From contig CANQSL010000008.1 of the NCBI GenBank assembly GCA_947626515.1, positions 1 through 40,270 of the forward strand: DNA of 40,270 bases. Reading direction: 5' to 3'. A program made the translations under genes and the position numbers. Origin of the DNA: an uncultured Bacilli bacterium (lineage in GTDB: Bacteria > Bacillota_I > Bacilli_A > RF39 > UBA660). The stretch's first letter is position 1; every line of letters starts with the position of its first letter. This document shows positions 1 to 6,875 of the stretch, in pieces. The notes below the pieces were generated by a model. That model did no database searches, was not told the origin of the DNA, and worked only from the letters and a program-made list of their open reading frames with translations.

Positions 1-3
1 TTA

Positions 4-37
4 GGCACTTATTCTAGCGAATGAGTGTCATTTTTTT
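4..37 (+). terminator. Intrinsic terminator of a rightward RNA antisense to the 30-residue peptide gene
   Basis: An 11-bp stem (4-14 with 19-29, two G-U pairs, loop TAGC) is followed by seven T residues at 31-37. Read rightward it is a strong intrinsic terminator. It overlaps the stop codon of the leftward peptide gene, so an RNA entering from beyond the left edge would be antisense to that gene's 3' end. Read leftward there is no T-run inside the window. Confidence 0.7.
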
Positions 38-120
38 ATAACTACTATCATAATGATAAGGAGAAATAAAATGATAGCAATGAGCTTTAAAACTTTTAAA
101 ATAAAAGTTTTAGTTTTCAC
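28..120 (-). CDS. 30-residue hydrophobic peptide, putative type I toxin (GTG start)
   Basis: The ORF begins with GTG at 120 and encodes 30 residues: a basic start (MKTKTF), one hydrophobic segment of about 20 residues (roughly 8-28) and a KK end. That is the build of small single-span membrane toxins. A GGAGG ribosome binding site lies 9 nt upstream (134-130). A plausible promoter is at 186-214. The stop codon lies inside a hairpin that terminates an opposing RNA, the usual layout of antisense-controlled holin-like toxin genes. The peptide lacks the YET-type motif I associate with the Hol_Tox family, so I do not assign a family. It could instead be a harmless small membrane peptide. Only the peptide build, start signals and flanking structure are seen; toxicity is inferred. 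Confidence 0.55.
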   Translation of the reverse strand: MKTKTFILKVLKLIAIILFLLIIMIVVIKK

Positions 121-129
121 TATATCAAA

Positions 130-163
130 CCTCCTCTCTATAAAGATTAGAGGTAGACACTCA
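130..163 (-). promoter_or_regulatory. 5' UTR element: anti-Shine-Dalgarno hairpin and fold-back sequence
   Basis: In the leftward mRNA, ACCTCT (154-149) can pair with the AGAGG/GAGGT that carries the ribosome binding site (138-129), so the start can be masked. Just upstream, TGAGTGTC (163-156) is exactly complementary to GACACTCA at the 3' end of the same gene (29-22), giving an 8-bp 5'-3' pairing. Both are seen in the sequence; the regulatory role is inferred. Confidence 0.5.
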
Positions 164-185
164 ACAACTGATATTCCCTATAGAA

Positions 186-214
186 ATTATAAATAATATA
201 ACAATATAAAACAA
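186..214 (-). promoter_or_regulatory. Promoter for the 30-residue peptide gene
   Basis: Leftward -35 TTGTTT (214-209), 17-nt spacer and -10 TATAAT (191-186). The predicted RNA start near 179 gives a leader of about 59 nt. Confidence 0.5.
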
Positions 215-313
215 GCGAACAAAACAAAAATTTAAAAAATATGATAAAGACTCTACTTGTATTCCTTTTATAATTCTAAACACCATATATCAAACTCAAA
301 TTCAAGAACGCAC

Positions 314-342
314 TTGATAAAAGTACGTTTTTATGTTATCAT
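314..342 (+). promoter_or_regulatory. Promoter for the putative antisense RNA
   Basis: TTGATA (314-319), a spacer of 17 nt, and TATCAT (337-342). The predicted start is near 349. The -35 overlaps an imperfect hairpin (307-329, followed by five T), so this stretch could instead be a weak terminator; the promoter reading is preferred because the downstream terminator at 423-459 otherwise has no source. Confidence 0.4.
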
Positions 343-370
343 GAATATGTGCATGAAACTTGCATAAAAT

Positions 371-410
371 AAAAAAGGATACATTTGATTGCGAGAATCA
401 GATGTTATCC
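371..410 (-). terminator. Terminator of the 25-residue peptide mRNA
   Basis: On the minus strand a stem of about 14 bp with one bulge (410-396 with 390-377, loop CTCGC) is followed by six U residues (376-371). It lies 50 nt beyond the peptide stop codon. Confidence 0.7.
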
Positions 411-422
411 CTTATTGGATTT

Positions 423-459
423 CATCTGAAATCAACGATTGTTGAAATCAGATGTTTTT
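423..459 (+). terminator. Terminator of the rightward antisense RNA
   Basis: CATCTGA..TCAAC pairs with GTTGA..TCAGATG (423-436 with 441-454, two internal A-A mismatches), then five T (455-459). It ends 1 nt before the stop codon of the opposing peptide gene. Confidence 0.65.
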
Positions 460-460
460 A

Positions 461-538
461 TTACCTAAATAGTAAGGTGATTACTACAAAGAATAATAGC
501 AAAATTATAATAAATTGAGAAAGTACTCTTTTTGTCAT
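461..538 (-). CDS. 25-residue hydrophobic peptide, putative type I toxin
   Basis: ATG at 538 is preceded by an excellent ribosome binding site (AAAGGTGG, 554-547, 8 nt spacing). The 25-residue product starts MTKRVLSQF, then has about 15 hydrophobic residues, and ends TLLFR: a short basic head with one membrane span. It has its own promoter (645-616) and terminator (410-371). The predicted 5' end of the mRNA (GGATACATTTGA at 609-598) is perfectly complementary over 12 nt to the 3' arm of its terminator (388-377), as in fold-back-inhibited toxin mRNAs of the hok and AapA type. An opposing RNA overlaps the tail. The gene layout is seen; the toxin role is inferred by analogy. Confidence 0.6.
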   Translation of the reverse strand: MTKRVLSQFIIILLLFFVVITLLFR

Positions 539-597
539 AATTAACACCACCTTTCTTTTATCTTCTGATAATTGAAAGGGAAAACACCTAATATATT

Positions 598-609
598 TCA
601 AATGTATCC
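598..609 (-). promoter_or_regulatory. 5'-terminal fold-back element of the 25-residue peptide mRNA
   Basis: The mRNA is predicted to begin at 609 with GGATACATTTGA. Its exact complement TCAAATGTATCC forms the last 12 nt before the terminal U-run (388-377). Pairing of the two ends would compete with the terminator hairpin and could hold the full-length mRNA in an untranslated form. Confidence 0.5.
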
Positions 610-615
610 ATTAAC

Positions 616-645
616 ATTATATCAAACACTTGTTCTTTTTTACAA
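616..645 (-). promoter_or_regulatory. Promoter for the 25-residue peptide gene
   Basis: Leftward -35 TTGTAA (645-640), 18-nt spacer, and a perfect -10 TATAAT (621-616). The RNA start is predicted at 609. Confidence 0.65.
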
Positions 646-692
646 ATGATAATTTAATATTAAAACAGAAATTTTTAATAAAAGAGGTCAAT

Positions 693-761
693 ATTAAAAA
701 AGAAAAAATTATTATTTATCTCATTATTATAATGTTGCTATACTATTATCAGATTGATTGA
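693..761 (+). CDS. Possible 22-residue hydrophobic peptide with ATT start
   Basis: AGAGG (683-687) is followed 5 nt later by ATT, opening a 22-residue frame: KKEK, then an Ile/Leu/Tyr-rich stretch, ending QID. A perfect terminator follows the stop within 4 nt. The composition resembles the two peptides to the left, but ATT is a rare start and no ATG, GTG or TTG with a ribosome binding site is in frame. It could also be a leader peptide in front of the Nudix gene, or not coding at all. Confidence 0.25.
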   Translation: MKKEKIIIYLIIIMLLYYYQID

Positions 762-764
762 TAG

Positions 765-792
765 CTCGAACTTTTTTATTAGTTCGAGTTTT
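765..792 (+). terminator. Intrinsic terminator
   Basis: A perfect 8-bp stem CTCGAACT/AGTTCGAG (765-772 with 781-788), an 8-nt loop and TTTT at 789-792. It lies about 60 bp before the Nudix gene, so it may attenuate or insulate that gene. Confidence 0.7.
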
Positions 793-853
793 AATATGAA
801 TAATTTTATGATAAAATTATTTTAACAAATGTATATTAGAAAGTTGGTAGCAA

Positions 854-1345
854 ATGCATTTTTATTTATTAGATCATGAAGCGACAAATGAAGATTTAAA
901 AATATTTAATCTTCCTAATCAAAAAATAGGAGTTATTGTGCATATAGAAAATTTTGCGGGAGAAATTCTTTTACAACAACGAGGAGAAAAATCAAGGGAT
1001 GAAAATAATTTATATGAAAATATTGGTGGAAAAGTAGAACCTGAAGATATAAATTTTAAAGCTGCAATTATCCGTGAAATAAGAGAAGAAGCTGGAGAAG
1101 AAATTAATTTAGAGTTAAATGATTCAATTGGAATCTATCATCACTTTAAAAATAATATAAATTGGATATTTATAATTTATTTTGCCAAATATATCAATGG
1201 TAATATTAAAGTTATGGAACCAACAAAATGTAAAGGCTATAATTTCTTTAAATATAATGAAGCAATAAATTCAAATATAGTAACTGAGAGTTCTAAATAT
1301 TTAATTAAAACAATAAAAAATATGGATTTAAATAGAAAGGATTAA
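854..1345 (+). CDS. Nudix hydrolase
   Basis: A 163-residue protein with a Nudix box at residues 58-81: GGKVEPED, then REIREEAG at 74-81. The box departs slightly from Gx5Ex7REUxEExGU, with Asp near the first Glu position and one extra residue before RE. Family members hydrolyse nucleoside diphosphates linked to another group; the substrate here cannot be read. Residues 25-50 form the usual strand before the box (GVIVHIENFAGEILLQQRG). No convincing ribosome binding site precedes ATG 854. A TATATT at 832-837 could give an almost leaderless mRNA. The next gene starts 1 nt after the stop, so the two are very likely co-transcribed and may act on the same nucleotide pool. Confidence 0.85.
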   Translation: MHFYLLDHEATNEDLKIFNLPNQKIGVIVHIENFAGEILLQQRGEKSRDENNLYENIGGKVEPEDINFKAAIIREIREEAGEEINLELNDSIGIYHHFKNNINWIFIIYFAKYINGNIKVMEPTKCKGYNFFKYNEAINSNIVTESSKYLIKTIKNMDLNRKD

Positions 1346-1346
1346 T

Positions 1347-1808
1347 ATGATAATAAATTATTCTGATAACAAAGTTATAAAAGCAAAAAAATCTATTTTT
1401 TTAGCAGGTCCTACACCAAGAAGTCTAGATATTGAAACATGGCGTAAAGAAGCTATAAAAATATTAGAAAAATTAAAATTTGATGGTATTGTATATATAC
1501 CTGAATTAGAACATGATAATAGAACTTTTAATTATGAAAATCAAGTATGGTGGGAAAGAGAAGCACTATATAACGCAAGTGTTATAGTATTTTGGATACC
1601 TCGTTCTGAAGCTCTACCAGGATTTACTACAAATGTAGAATTTGGATACTGGCTAGCTAAAAACAAAACTAAAGTTATTTATGGAAGACCTGATGATTCT
1701 GAAAAAAATAAATATTTAGACTGGTTATATGAAACTGAAACTAAGAAAGTTCCATTTAACGACTTACAAAATTTATTAAAAGAAGCATTAAAAATGGCAA
1801 ATGAATAA
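1347..1808 (+). CDS. Nucleoside 2-deoxyribosyltransferase-like protein
   Basis: A 153-residue protein with the Rossmann-like features of the nucleoside 2-deoxyribosyltransferase-like family (PF15891 type): FLAGPTP at 18-24, VFWIPR at 81-86 and TNVEFG at 95-100, where E98 is the expected catalytic glutamate. Relatives cleave or exchange the N-glycosidic bond of (deoxy)nucleosides or nucleotides. The start lies 1 nt after the Nudix stop, with a GAAAGG ribosome binding site inside the end of that gene. Nudix plus base-releasing enzyme suggests nucleotide salvage or clean-up. A role in NAD/ADP-ribose metabolism or phage defence is possible but not shown. Confidence 0.8.
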   Translation: MIINYSDNKVIKAKKSIFLAGPTPRSLDIETWRKEAIKILEKLKFDGIVYIPELEHDNRTFNYENQVWWEREALYNASVIVFWIPRSEALPGFTTNVEFGYWLAKNKTKVIYGRPDDSEKNKYLDWLYETETKKVPFNDLQNLLKEALKMANE

Positions 1809-1842
1809 ATATAAAATTTTATATTTTAAGTAGGAGTATCTT

Positions 1843-2748
1843 ATGGATTTATTACACACTCATCTTAACAAAATTAAATCATTCTTAAATAATACTGATA
1901 AAGAAAGTTATCAAAATAATTTAAGTGAACTTTATAAATATGTTAAAAAAATTACAAACTATTACTATAATGGCATTAGTATGTCACAAGATTATAAAAC
2001 AATATGTGATGAAATATTAAAACAAGAATCTAAAATTAATAATCAAAAATTACTAATAACTCCTATTAATTTTAATAAAAATGAAACTGATTTTAATTTT
2101 ATAGAATATTTGGTATATTCTACAAGATTATTTTTATATAATAAACATACTTATGGGTTCTATCACAAAGATTTCGAAAATATTAATTTAACAAATGATT
2201 GTAAATTAGCATCTAACTATATTAATAAAAAATGTTTAAAATATAACGTAAAATGTTATACTTTTACAATTTATCCAGGATATGAAAATAAAATACAAAT
2301 ATATAATGGCTCAGGGTATCATTATTTTAATATAGTAAAATATATAAATGATTATTATTTAGTTGATGTTACTTATTCACAATTTTTTTATAAGAATAAA
2401 AATAATTTAGATAGATTAGGCATAGTTAACCTATCTGGTTGTAATGTAGGAAGATTTATGATAATGACAGATTATTCTAAAAGTATTGCATCAAAAATAT
2501 TAGAAGACGGATATATAAAATTAGATACAACAATATTAAAGAATTATTTAGATGCTTTTACTGTATCTTTTAGAAATGGTTTATATTATGAAAATACAAA
2601 TGATTTTTCATATAAGACAGATTATACCCTTAGAGATTATAATAATTTCTTTAGAGGACTAGATAATCAAATAAACCACGAAAATTTAGAATATTTAGGA
2701 TATCAAAAAAAGCCACTTAAAAATTGGCAATTGGATTTTAAAAAATAA
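1843..2748 (+). CDS. Transglutaminase/papain-fold protein
   Basis: A 301-residue cytoplasmic protein with no signal peptide. The middle has a convincing Cys-His-Asp triad in transglutaminase order: C120 in NDCKLAS, H160 in GYHYFNIV and D175 in YYLVDVTY. The spacing (40 then 15 residues) fits bacterial transglutaminase-like cysteine peptidases or amidases. The first 110 residues are helical and unassigned; the last 100 are rich in Tyr, Asn and Asp. The ribosome binding site is TAGGAG, 6-7 nt before ATG 1843. It lies 34 nt after the deoxyribosyltransferase-like gene on the same strand, so a three-gene unit is likely. The substrate is unknown. Confidence 0.65.
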   Translation: MDLLHTHLNKIKSFLNNTDKESYQNNLSELYKYVKKITNYYYNGISMSQDYKTICDEILKQESKINNQKLLITPINFNKNETDFNFIEYLVYSTRLFLYNKHTYGFYHKDFENINLTNDCKLASNYINKKCLKYNVKCYTFTIYPGYENKIQIYNGSGYHYFNIVKYINDYYLVDVTYSQFFYKNKNNLDRLGIVNLSGCNVGRFMIMTDYSKSIASKILEDGYIKLDTTILKNYLDAFTVSFRNGLYYENTNDFSYKTDYTLRDYNNFFRGLDNQINHENLEYLGYQKKPLKNWQLDFKK

Positions 2749-2749
2749 A

Positions 2750-3166
2750 TTAAGCAAATAAGTTTTCTAAATATTTTATATTATATTCACTTTGAACAAT
2801 ACATAAATCTTCTTTTTCTTTAAATACTTCGAAAGTATCATTTGACTTTATTATAAAAGGCAACGATTTTCCATTTTCAAAATTGATAATTATACTGTCT
2901 ATTGTTATTCCATCTTTTATTATATTAAAAGCATTTTCTTTTAAATTTTTATTTGTTAAATTATATTCTATAATTTTATTTTTTAATTTTATCATAAAAA
3001 AATTTCCTATCAAAGAGCTATCGCTATCAATTTGATCATAAGGAATTTCATCTCCATTACTATCTATATTAGAAACATAAAGATTAGTAAATAATTCACT
3101 GGGTGCAACGATGGTTTTATTATTTTCTAAATTAATTATTATATTTTTAATTCCTGATACTTTCAT
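2750..3166 (-). CDS. Small protein of unknown function with two similar halves
   Basis: I do not recognise this protein. ATG 3166 is preferred over the ATG 30 nt upstream because the AGGGTG ribosome binding site lies 6 nt before it and a promoter (TAGACA, 18-nt spacer, TATAAT at 190-185 of the 3000s, i.e. 3190-3185) overlaps the longer reading. The 138 residues contain two similar stretches: GIKNIIINLENNKTI near the start and TIDSIIINFENGKSL at about residue 88, each followed by a strand-rich stretch, suggesting an internal duplication. No signal peptide or membrane span. It is convergent with the preceding cysteine-enzyme gene, with 1 nt between the stops. Confidence 0.65.
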   Translation of the reverse strand: MKVSGIKNIIINLENNKTIVAPSELFTNLYVSNIDSNGDEIPYDQIDSDSSLIGNFFMIKLKNKIIEYNLTNKNLKENAFNIIKDGITIDSIIINFENGKSLPFIIKSNDTFEVFKEKEDLCIVQSEYNIKYLENLFA

Positions 3167-3184
3167 TACCATCACCCTAATAAC

Positions 3185-3214
3185 ATTATATCTCAAATTT
3201 ATTTTTTTTGTCTA
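3185..3214 (-). promoter_or_regulatory. Promoter for the 138-residue protein
   Basis: Leftward -35 TAGACA (3214-3209), 18-nt spacer and -10 TATAAT (3190-3185). Confidence 0.5.
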
Positions 3215-3224
3215 TAAATTTTTA

Positions 3225-3255
3225 TAAAAAAATCGATATTTTTTTATATCGATTT
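3225..3255 (-). terminator. Terminator of the P-type ATPase gene
   Basis: A perfect 10-bp stem AAATCGATAT/ATATCGATTT (3230-3239 with 3246-3255) followed on the minus strand by a U-rich run (3229-3225). It lies about 115 bp beyond the ATPase stop; the stretch between holds nothing else I can see. Confidence 0.7.
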
Positions 3256-3371
3256 CTTTATAAGACTATCATATATTCTTAGCAAAGTTTTTTATATTAA
3301 TATTTCTTTAAATATAAAGTCAATACAAATATGTTTTAGTTTTTTTACACTACTTAATTTTAAAAAAATTA

Positions 3372-5918
3372 TCAAATATAATCGATAACTTTTTTCTTTT
3401 TAAATAATAATTTTCTAAATAAATCTACAGGGATTACAGAAAATGCTAATAAAATTACAATAATTAATTCTTTTAAAGATAATCCATAAGTTCTAAAAAC
3501 ATTTCCTCCATAATATATTAAATATATTTGTACAATGCTAATACATATAAATACAATTGTAAAAATTTTATTTTTATTTAAATTACTCAATAAATTTAAT
3601 CTTGTTGTTCTAGCATTAAAAGCATTAAATATACCCATAAAAATAAATAAAGCAAAAAAACCAGTCATGTAATATAAATCATTTTTAAATAGACTTCTTA
3701 TAAAATTACTAGATAAATAAAATATACATAACAATGAAGAATATATACCAATTATAATTATTTCAAAATACATAAATTTATTTATTATAGATGCATTTTT
3801 CTTTTTTGGTAATTCTTGCATGTATTCTTTTAATGGAGCTTCATAACTAAAAGCTAGTCCAGCTAATGTATCCATAATCATATTTATCCAAAGCATTTGA
3901 ACAACAGTAATTGGAGTAGATATTCCTATTAATGGCCCTACTATACTCAATATTAATGCACAACAATTTACTGTAAGTTGATATATTATAAATTTTCTTA
4001 TACTTTTAAATATTGTTCTACCATATAAAATAGCATTACTTATTGATATTAAATTATTATCCATTATAACAATGTCAGAAGATTCTTTTGCTATCTCTGT
4101 ACCACTTCCCATTGCAAAACCCACATCAGCAATTTTTAATGCAGGAGCATCATTTACCCCATCTCCAGTCATTCCTACTACTAATCCTTTCTTTTGACAA
4201 ACTTTGACTAATCTACTTTTATCAGTGGGCAATGCCCTCGCTACTACTCTCAAATTAGGTAAAATATCTAATAGTACTTCATCACTCATATTATTTAAGT
4301 CATCACTAGTTATTACTAAATCTTTATCACTATTTATTAAATTTATATCTTTTCCTATACTTATAGCAGTATCTTTATCATCACCAGTTATCATAACGAT
4401 TTGTATACCAGCAGATTTAACCAAATTAACCCCATTTAAAGCATTATCTCTAATTTCATCTTTTATAACTACAAAACCTATAAAACATAGATTACTTAAA
4501 ATAGAATTTCCAGTTTTATAAGCTACTGAAATTATCCTCATTCCTTCTCTAGTTAAATTTGAAATTATTTTAAATAAATTTTCTTTATTTTTTAAAATTT
4601 GTTTATATCCTAATTCATCTAAATAATAATCACATTTATTAATAATTACTTCATTAGCACCTTTAAAATAAAAAATATTTTTATCAACTATTTTACTACA
4701 AGAATATTTATTTTTACTATTAAAATTTACTATCATTTCACTATCTTCAATTTTATCAAGTTTTAAATAATTCATTATAGCTTTATCAGTACTATTCCCA
4801 CCAATTACATCATTATTACTATAAATACTTGCATTATTATATAAAAGACTATCTATAAATATTTTCTTATATTTTTCTCTACTACATTCTTCCCCTTTAT
4901 AATTTAATAATTTTTTTACACTTAATTTACCACTAGTAATAGTACCAGTTTTATCAGTAAAAAGAATATTAATATTTCCAGCTGTTTCTATTCCAACTAA
5001 TTTTCTTACTAAAACATTTCCTTTTAACATTCTTTTCATATTACTAGATAATACTAATGCTACCATCATAGGAAGGCCTTCTGGAACAGCTACAATAATT
5101 ACAGTAACACATAATGTTAAAGCATATATTAAATAATCTATCATTATTTTAGGAGTTGTGACAGTTTTAATTATCAAATCCATATCATAATTATTATTTA
5201 TAACTATTGTTGAAAATAAATATGAAATAACAACTAATATAGATCCAATGTAACCAATTACACTTATAACCTTAGCCAGTTTACGCAATCTTATTTTTAA
5301 AGGACTATCAATTGTTTTGGACATTATCTCTTTTTCTATATTTCCATACATCGTATTTCTACCTACACTGCTTACTTTAATATAACAATTTCCATCACAA
5401 ATTATACTTCCTTTAAAAATTTTACTATTAATATTTTTTTCTACTTCTTTACTCTCGCCATTTAATGCTGATTCATCTATAAGAATATTTCCCTTTAATA
5501 TAATTCCATCAGCAGGAACTAAATCTCCACTTTCTAAATAAACGATATCGTCTACTACAACTTCACTCATTTTAATAGTTATTAATTTACCATTTCTTTT
5601 TACTTTTACATTTATATTTAAATTTTCTTCTTGTAATCTTTTAAAAGCCTTTTCACTGCCATATTCACTAATAGATGAAATAAAAGAAGCTAAGAAAACA
5701 GCAATTAAAATTCCCAATGTTTCAAACCAATCAAAGTCTCTAAATAAAAGTACAACTTTAACAACAAGTGCAATAAGCAATATTTTTATTATTGGATCTC
5801 CAAAAGATTCTATAAATAGTGAAAAAAAACTATGAGATTTTGTATTTTCTACTTGATTAGATCCATATTTTTTTCTATTAATTTTTACTGTTTCATCACT
5901 TAGTCCATTTAGTTCCAT
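3372..5918 (-). CDS. Calcium-type P-type ATPase (P2 family)
   Basis: An 848-residue cation pump of normal length. Visible landmarks: the actuator motif as NGES (153-156, usually TGES), PEGLP in the fourth membrane helix (279-283), the phosphorylated aspartate in DKTGT (322-326), the nucleotide-domain KGA (419-421) and the hinge TGDGVND (584-590). The sixth-helix region reads NMIMD followed by TLAGLAF, typical of Ca2+ pumps. The first 30 residues match the N-terminal cation ATPase domain. It would use ATP to export Ca2+ across the plasma membrane. It has its own ribosome binding site (TAGGAGG) and terminator and looks monocistronic. Ca2+ is favoured, but Na+ or Mn2+ cannot be excluded. Confidence 0.92.
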   Translation of the reverse strand: MELNGLSDETVKINRKKYGSNQVENTKSHSFFSLFIESFGDPIIKILLIALVVKVVLLFRDFDWFETLGILIAVFLASFISSISEYGSEKAFKRLQEENLNINVKVKRNGKLITIKMSEVVVDDIVYLESGDLVPADGIILKGNILIDESALNGESKEVEKNINSKIFKGSIICDGNCYIKVSSVGRNTMYGNIEKEIMSKTIDSPLKIRLRKLAKVISVIGYIGSILVVISYLFSTIVINNNYDMDLIIKTVTTPKIMIDYLIYALTLCVTVIIVAVPEGLPMMVALVLSSNMKRMLKGNVLVRKLVGIETAGNINILFTDKTGTITSGKLSVKKLLNYKGEECSREKYKKIFIDSLLYNNASIYSNNDVIGGNSTDKAIMNYLKLDKIEDSEMIVNFNSKNKYSCSKIVDKNIFYFKGANEVIINKCDYYLDELGYKQILKNKENLFKIISNLTREGMRIISVAYKTGNSILSNLCFIGFVVIKDEIRDNALNGVNLVKSAGIQIVMITGDDKDTAISIGKDINLINSDKDLVITSDDLNNMSDEVLLDILPNLRVVARALPTDKSRLVKVCQKKGLVVGMTGDGVNDAPALKIADVGFAMGSGTEIAKESSDIVIMDNNLISISNAILYGRTIFKSIRKFIIYQLTVNCCALILSIVGPLIGISTPITVVQMLWINMIMDTLAGLAFSYEAPLKEYMQELPKKKNASIINKFMYFEIIIIGIYSSLLCIFYLSSNFIRSLFKNDLYYMTGFFALFIFMGIFNAFNARTTRLNLLSNLNKNKIFTIVFICISIVQIYLIYYGGNVFRTYGLSLKELIIVILLAFSVIPVDLFRKLLFKKKKVIDYI

Positions 5919-5944
5919 AATGCCTCCTAAATAAACTTATGTAT

Positions 5945-5972
5945 AAAAAAAAAGAATAAAACATTTATTCTT
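5945..5972 (-). terminator. Terminator after the DUF362 gene
   Basis: A 9-bp perfect stem AAGAATAAA/TTTATTCTT (5952-5960 with 5964-5972), followed leftward by seven U (5951-5945). It also lies just upstream of the ATPase start, separating the two transcripts. Confidence 0.75.
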
Positions 5973-5988
5973 TTCTTCGACAAAACTT

Positions 5989-6864
5989 TTAATCAATTGT
6001 AATTAATTCATATTCTTTAGAACCTATACCTAATTTTTCTGCAGCATCTATAGTATGCGTTCCATGTCTTGAATCAATTCTTTCAAGTAAATGATCTCTT
6101 CCTGGATCTGCAGAAGATTTAACTAAATCAATACAAGCCTGATCTATTGCAACAGGATCAGTTGATGCTAATATACCAATATCTTTCATACATGGATCTT
6201 CAGCTACTGCACAACAATCACAATCTACAGACATATTGCACATAACATTTATATATACAATATTATCCTTAAAATAATTTACAACACTACTTGCTGCATC
6301 AGCCATAGACTCTAAAAATTTCTCTTGATCTTGTTTAAACATATCCTCATATGATCCTTCTTTTCCGCAACAGTGAATATATCTTTTTCCACGACTAGAT
6401 GCAACTCCAATGGATAGCTGTTTTAAAGCGCCACCATATCCACCCATTGGATGTCCCTTAAAATGTGATAAAACTAACATAGAATCATAGTTTTCTATAT
6501 TTTTTCCAACATAATTTTTCTTTAAAATAATTCCATTTGGTATGGATAGTTCTAAATCCTCTTTTGCATCCATAATATCAACATTATAGTATTTACTCCA
6601 TTCATGTTCTTCCATCAATTTAATGTGTTTTTCAGTAGTATCTCTTTGTCCATCATAAGCTGTGTTGCACTCTACTACAGTTCCTTTAACATATTCAATT
6701 ATTGGTTTCATAAATAGAGGACGCAAATAATTTTGATTTCCCTTTTCTCCAGAATGAACCTTTACTGCTACATTACCTGTTAAATTTTTATTTAACATTT
6801 TATAAATCTCAACAACCTTTTCAGGTGTTATTTCTTTACTAAAATAAACTTTTGATTTTTCCAT
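5989..6864 (-). CDS. DUF362 family protein with cysteine cluster
   Basis: A 291-residue protein of the DUF362 family, recognised from VAVKVHSGEKGNQNY near the start, LSHFKGHPMGGYGGALKQLSIG-type glycine-rich motifs around 132-153 and STDPVAIDQAC near 234. Cysteines at 209, 215, 217, 218 and 225, plus C165-C166, suggest an iron-sulfur or other metal site. The family's activity is not well defined; it is often called a (4Fe-4S) or uncharacterised protein. It is the last gene of a minus-strand run with the deoxyribosyltransferase (11-nt gap) and the 312-residue helical protein. The ribosome binding site AAGGAGG is strong. Confidence 0.85.
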   Translation of the reverse strand: MEKSKVYFSKEITPEKVVEIYKMLNKNLTGNVAVKVHSGEKGNQNYLRPLFMKPIIEYVKGTVVECNTAYDGQRDTTEKHIKLMEEHEWSKYYNVDIMDAKEDLELSIPNGIILKKNYVGKNIENYDSMLVLSHFKGHPMGGYGGALKQLSIGVASSRGKRYIHCCGKEGSYEDMFKQDQEKFLESMADAASSVVNYFKDNIVYINVMCNMSVDCDCCAVAEDPCMKDIGILASTDPVAIDQACIDLVKSSADPGRDHLLERIDSRHGTHTIDAAEKLGIGSKEYELITID

Positions 6865-6875
6865 ATTTATCCTCC

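Larger units (their letters stand above)
349..459 (+). ncRNA. Putative antisense antitoxin RNA (about 111 nt)
   Basis: The interval lies between a plausible rightward promoter (314-342) and a rightward intrinsic terminator (423-459). The RNA would be two stem-loops: 377-410 and 423-454. The first stem-loop is the exact antisense of the toxin mRNA's own terminator, so the two RNAs would be complementary over their 3' portions. AATCAGATGTT occurs in both stem-loops (396-406 and 446-456). This convergent, tail-overlapping layout matches known type I systems such as txpA/ratA in general form. No expression evidence is available. Confidence 0.45.

Noticed and set aside
307-332. Imperfect 9-bp hairpin followed by five T, readable as a rightward terminator
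   Set aside because: It overlaps the better-supported promoter of the antisense RNA and has a C-A mismatch in the stem. The terminator reading is kept only as an alternative in that entry.
1-853. CRISPR array suggested by the repeated short elements
   Set aside because: The repeats are inverted arms of hairpins, not evenly spaced direct repeats with unique spacers.
4204-4521. 105-codon frame on the plus strand
   Set aside because: It lies wholly inside the P-type ATPase gene on the other strand and shows no ribosome binding site; a shadow frame.
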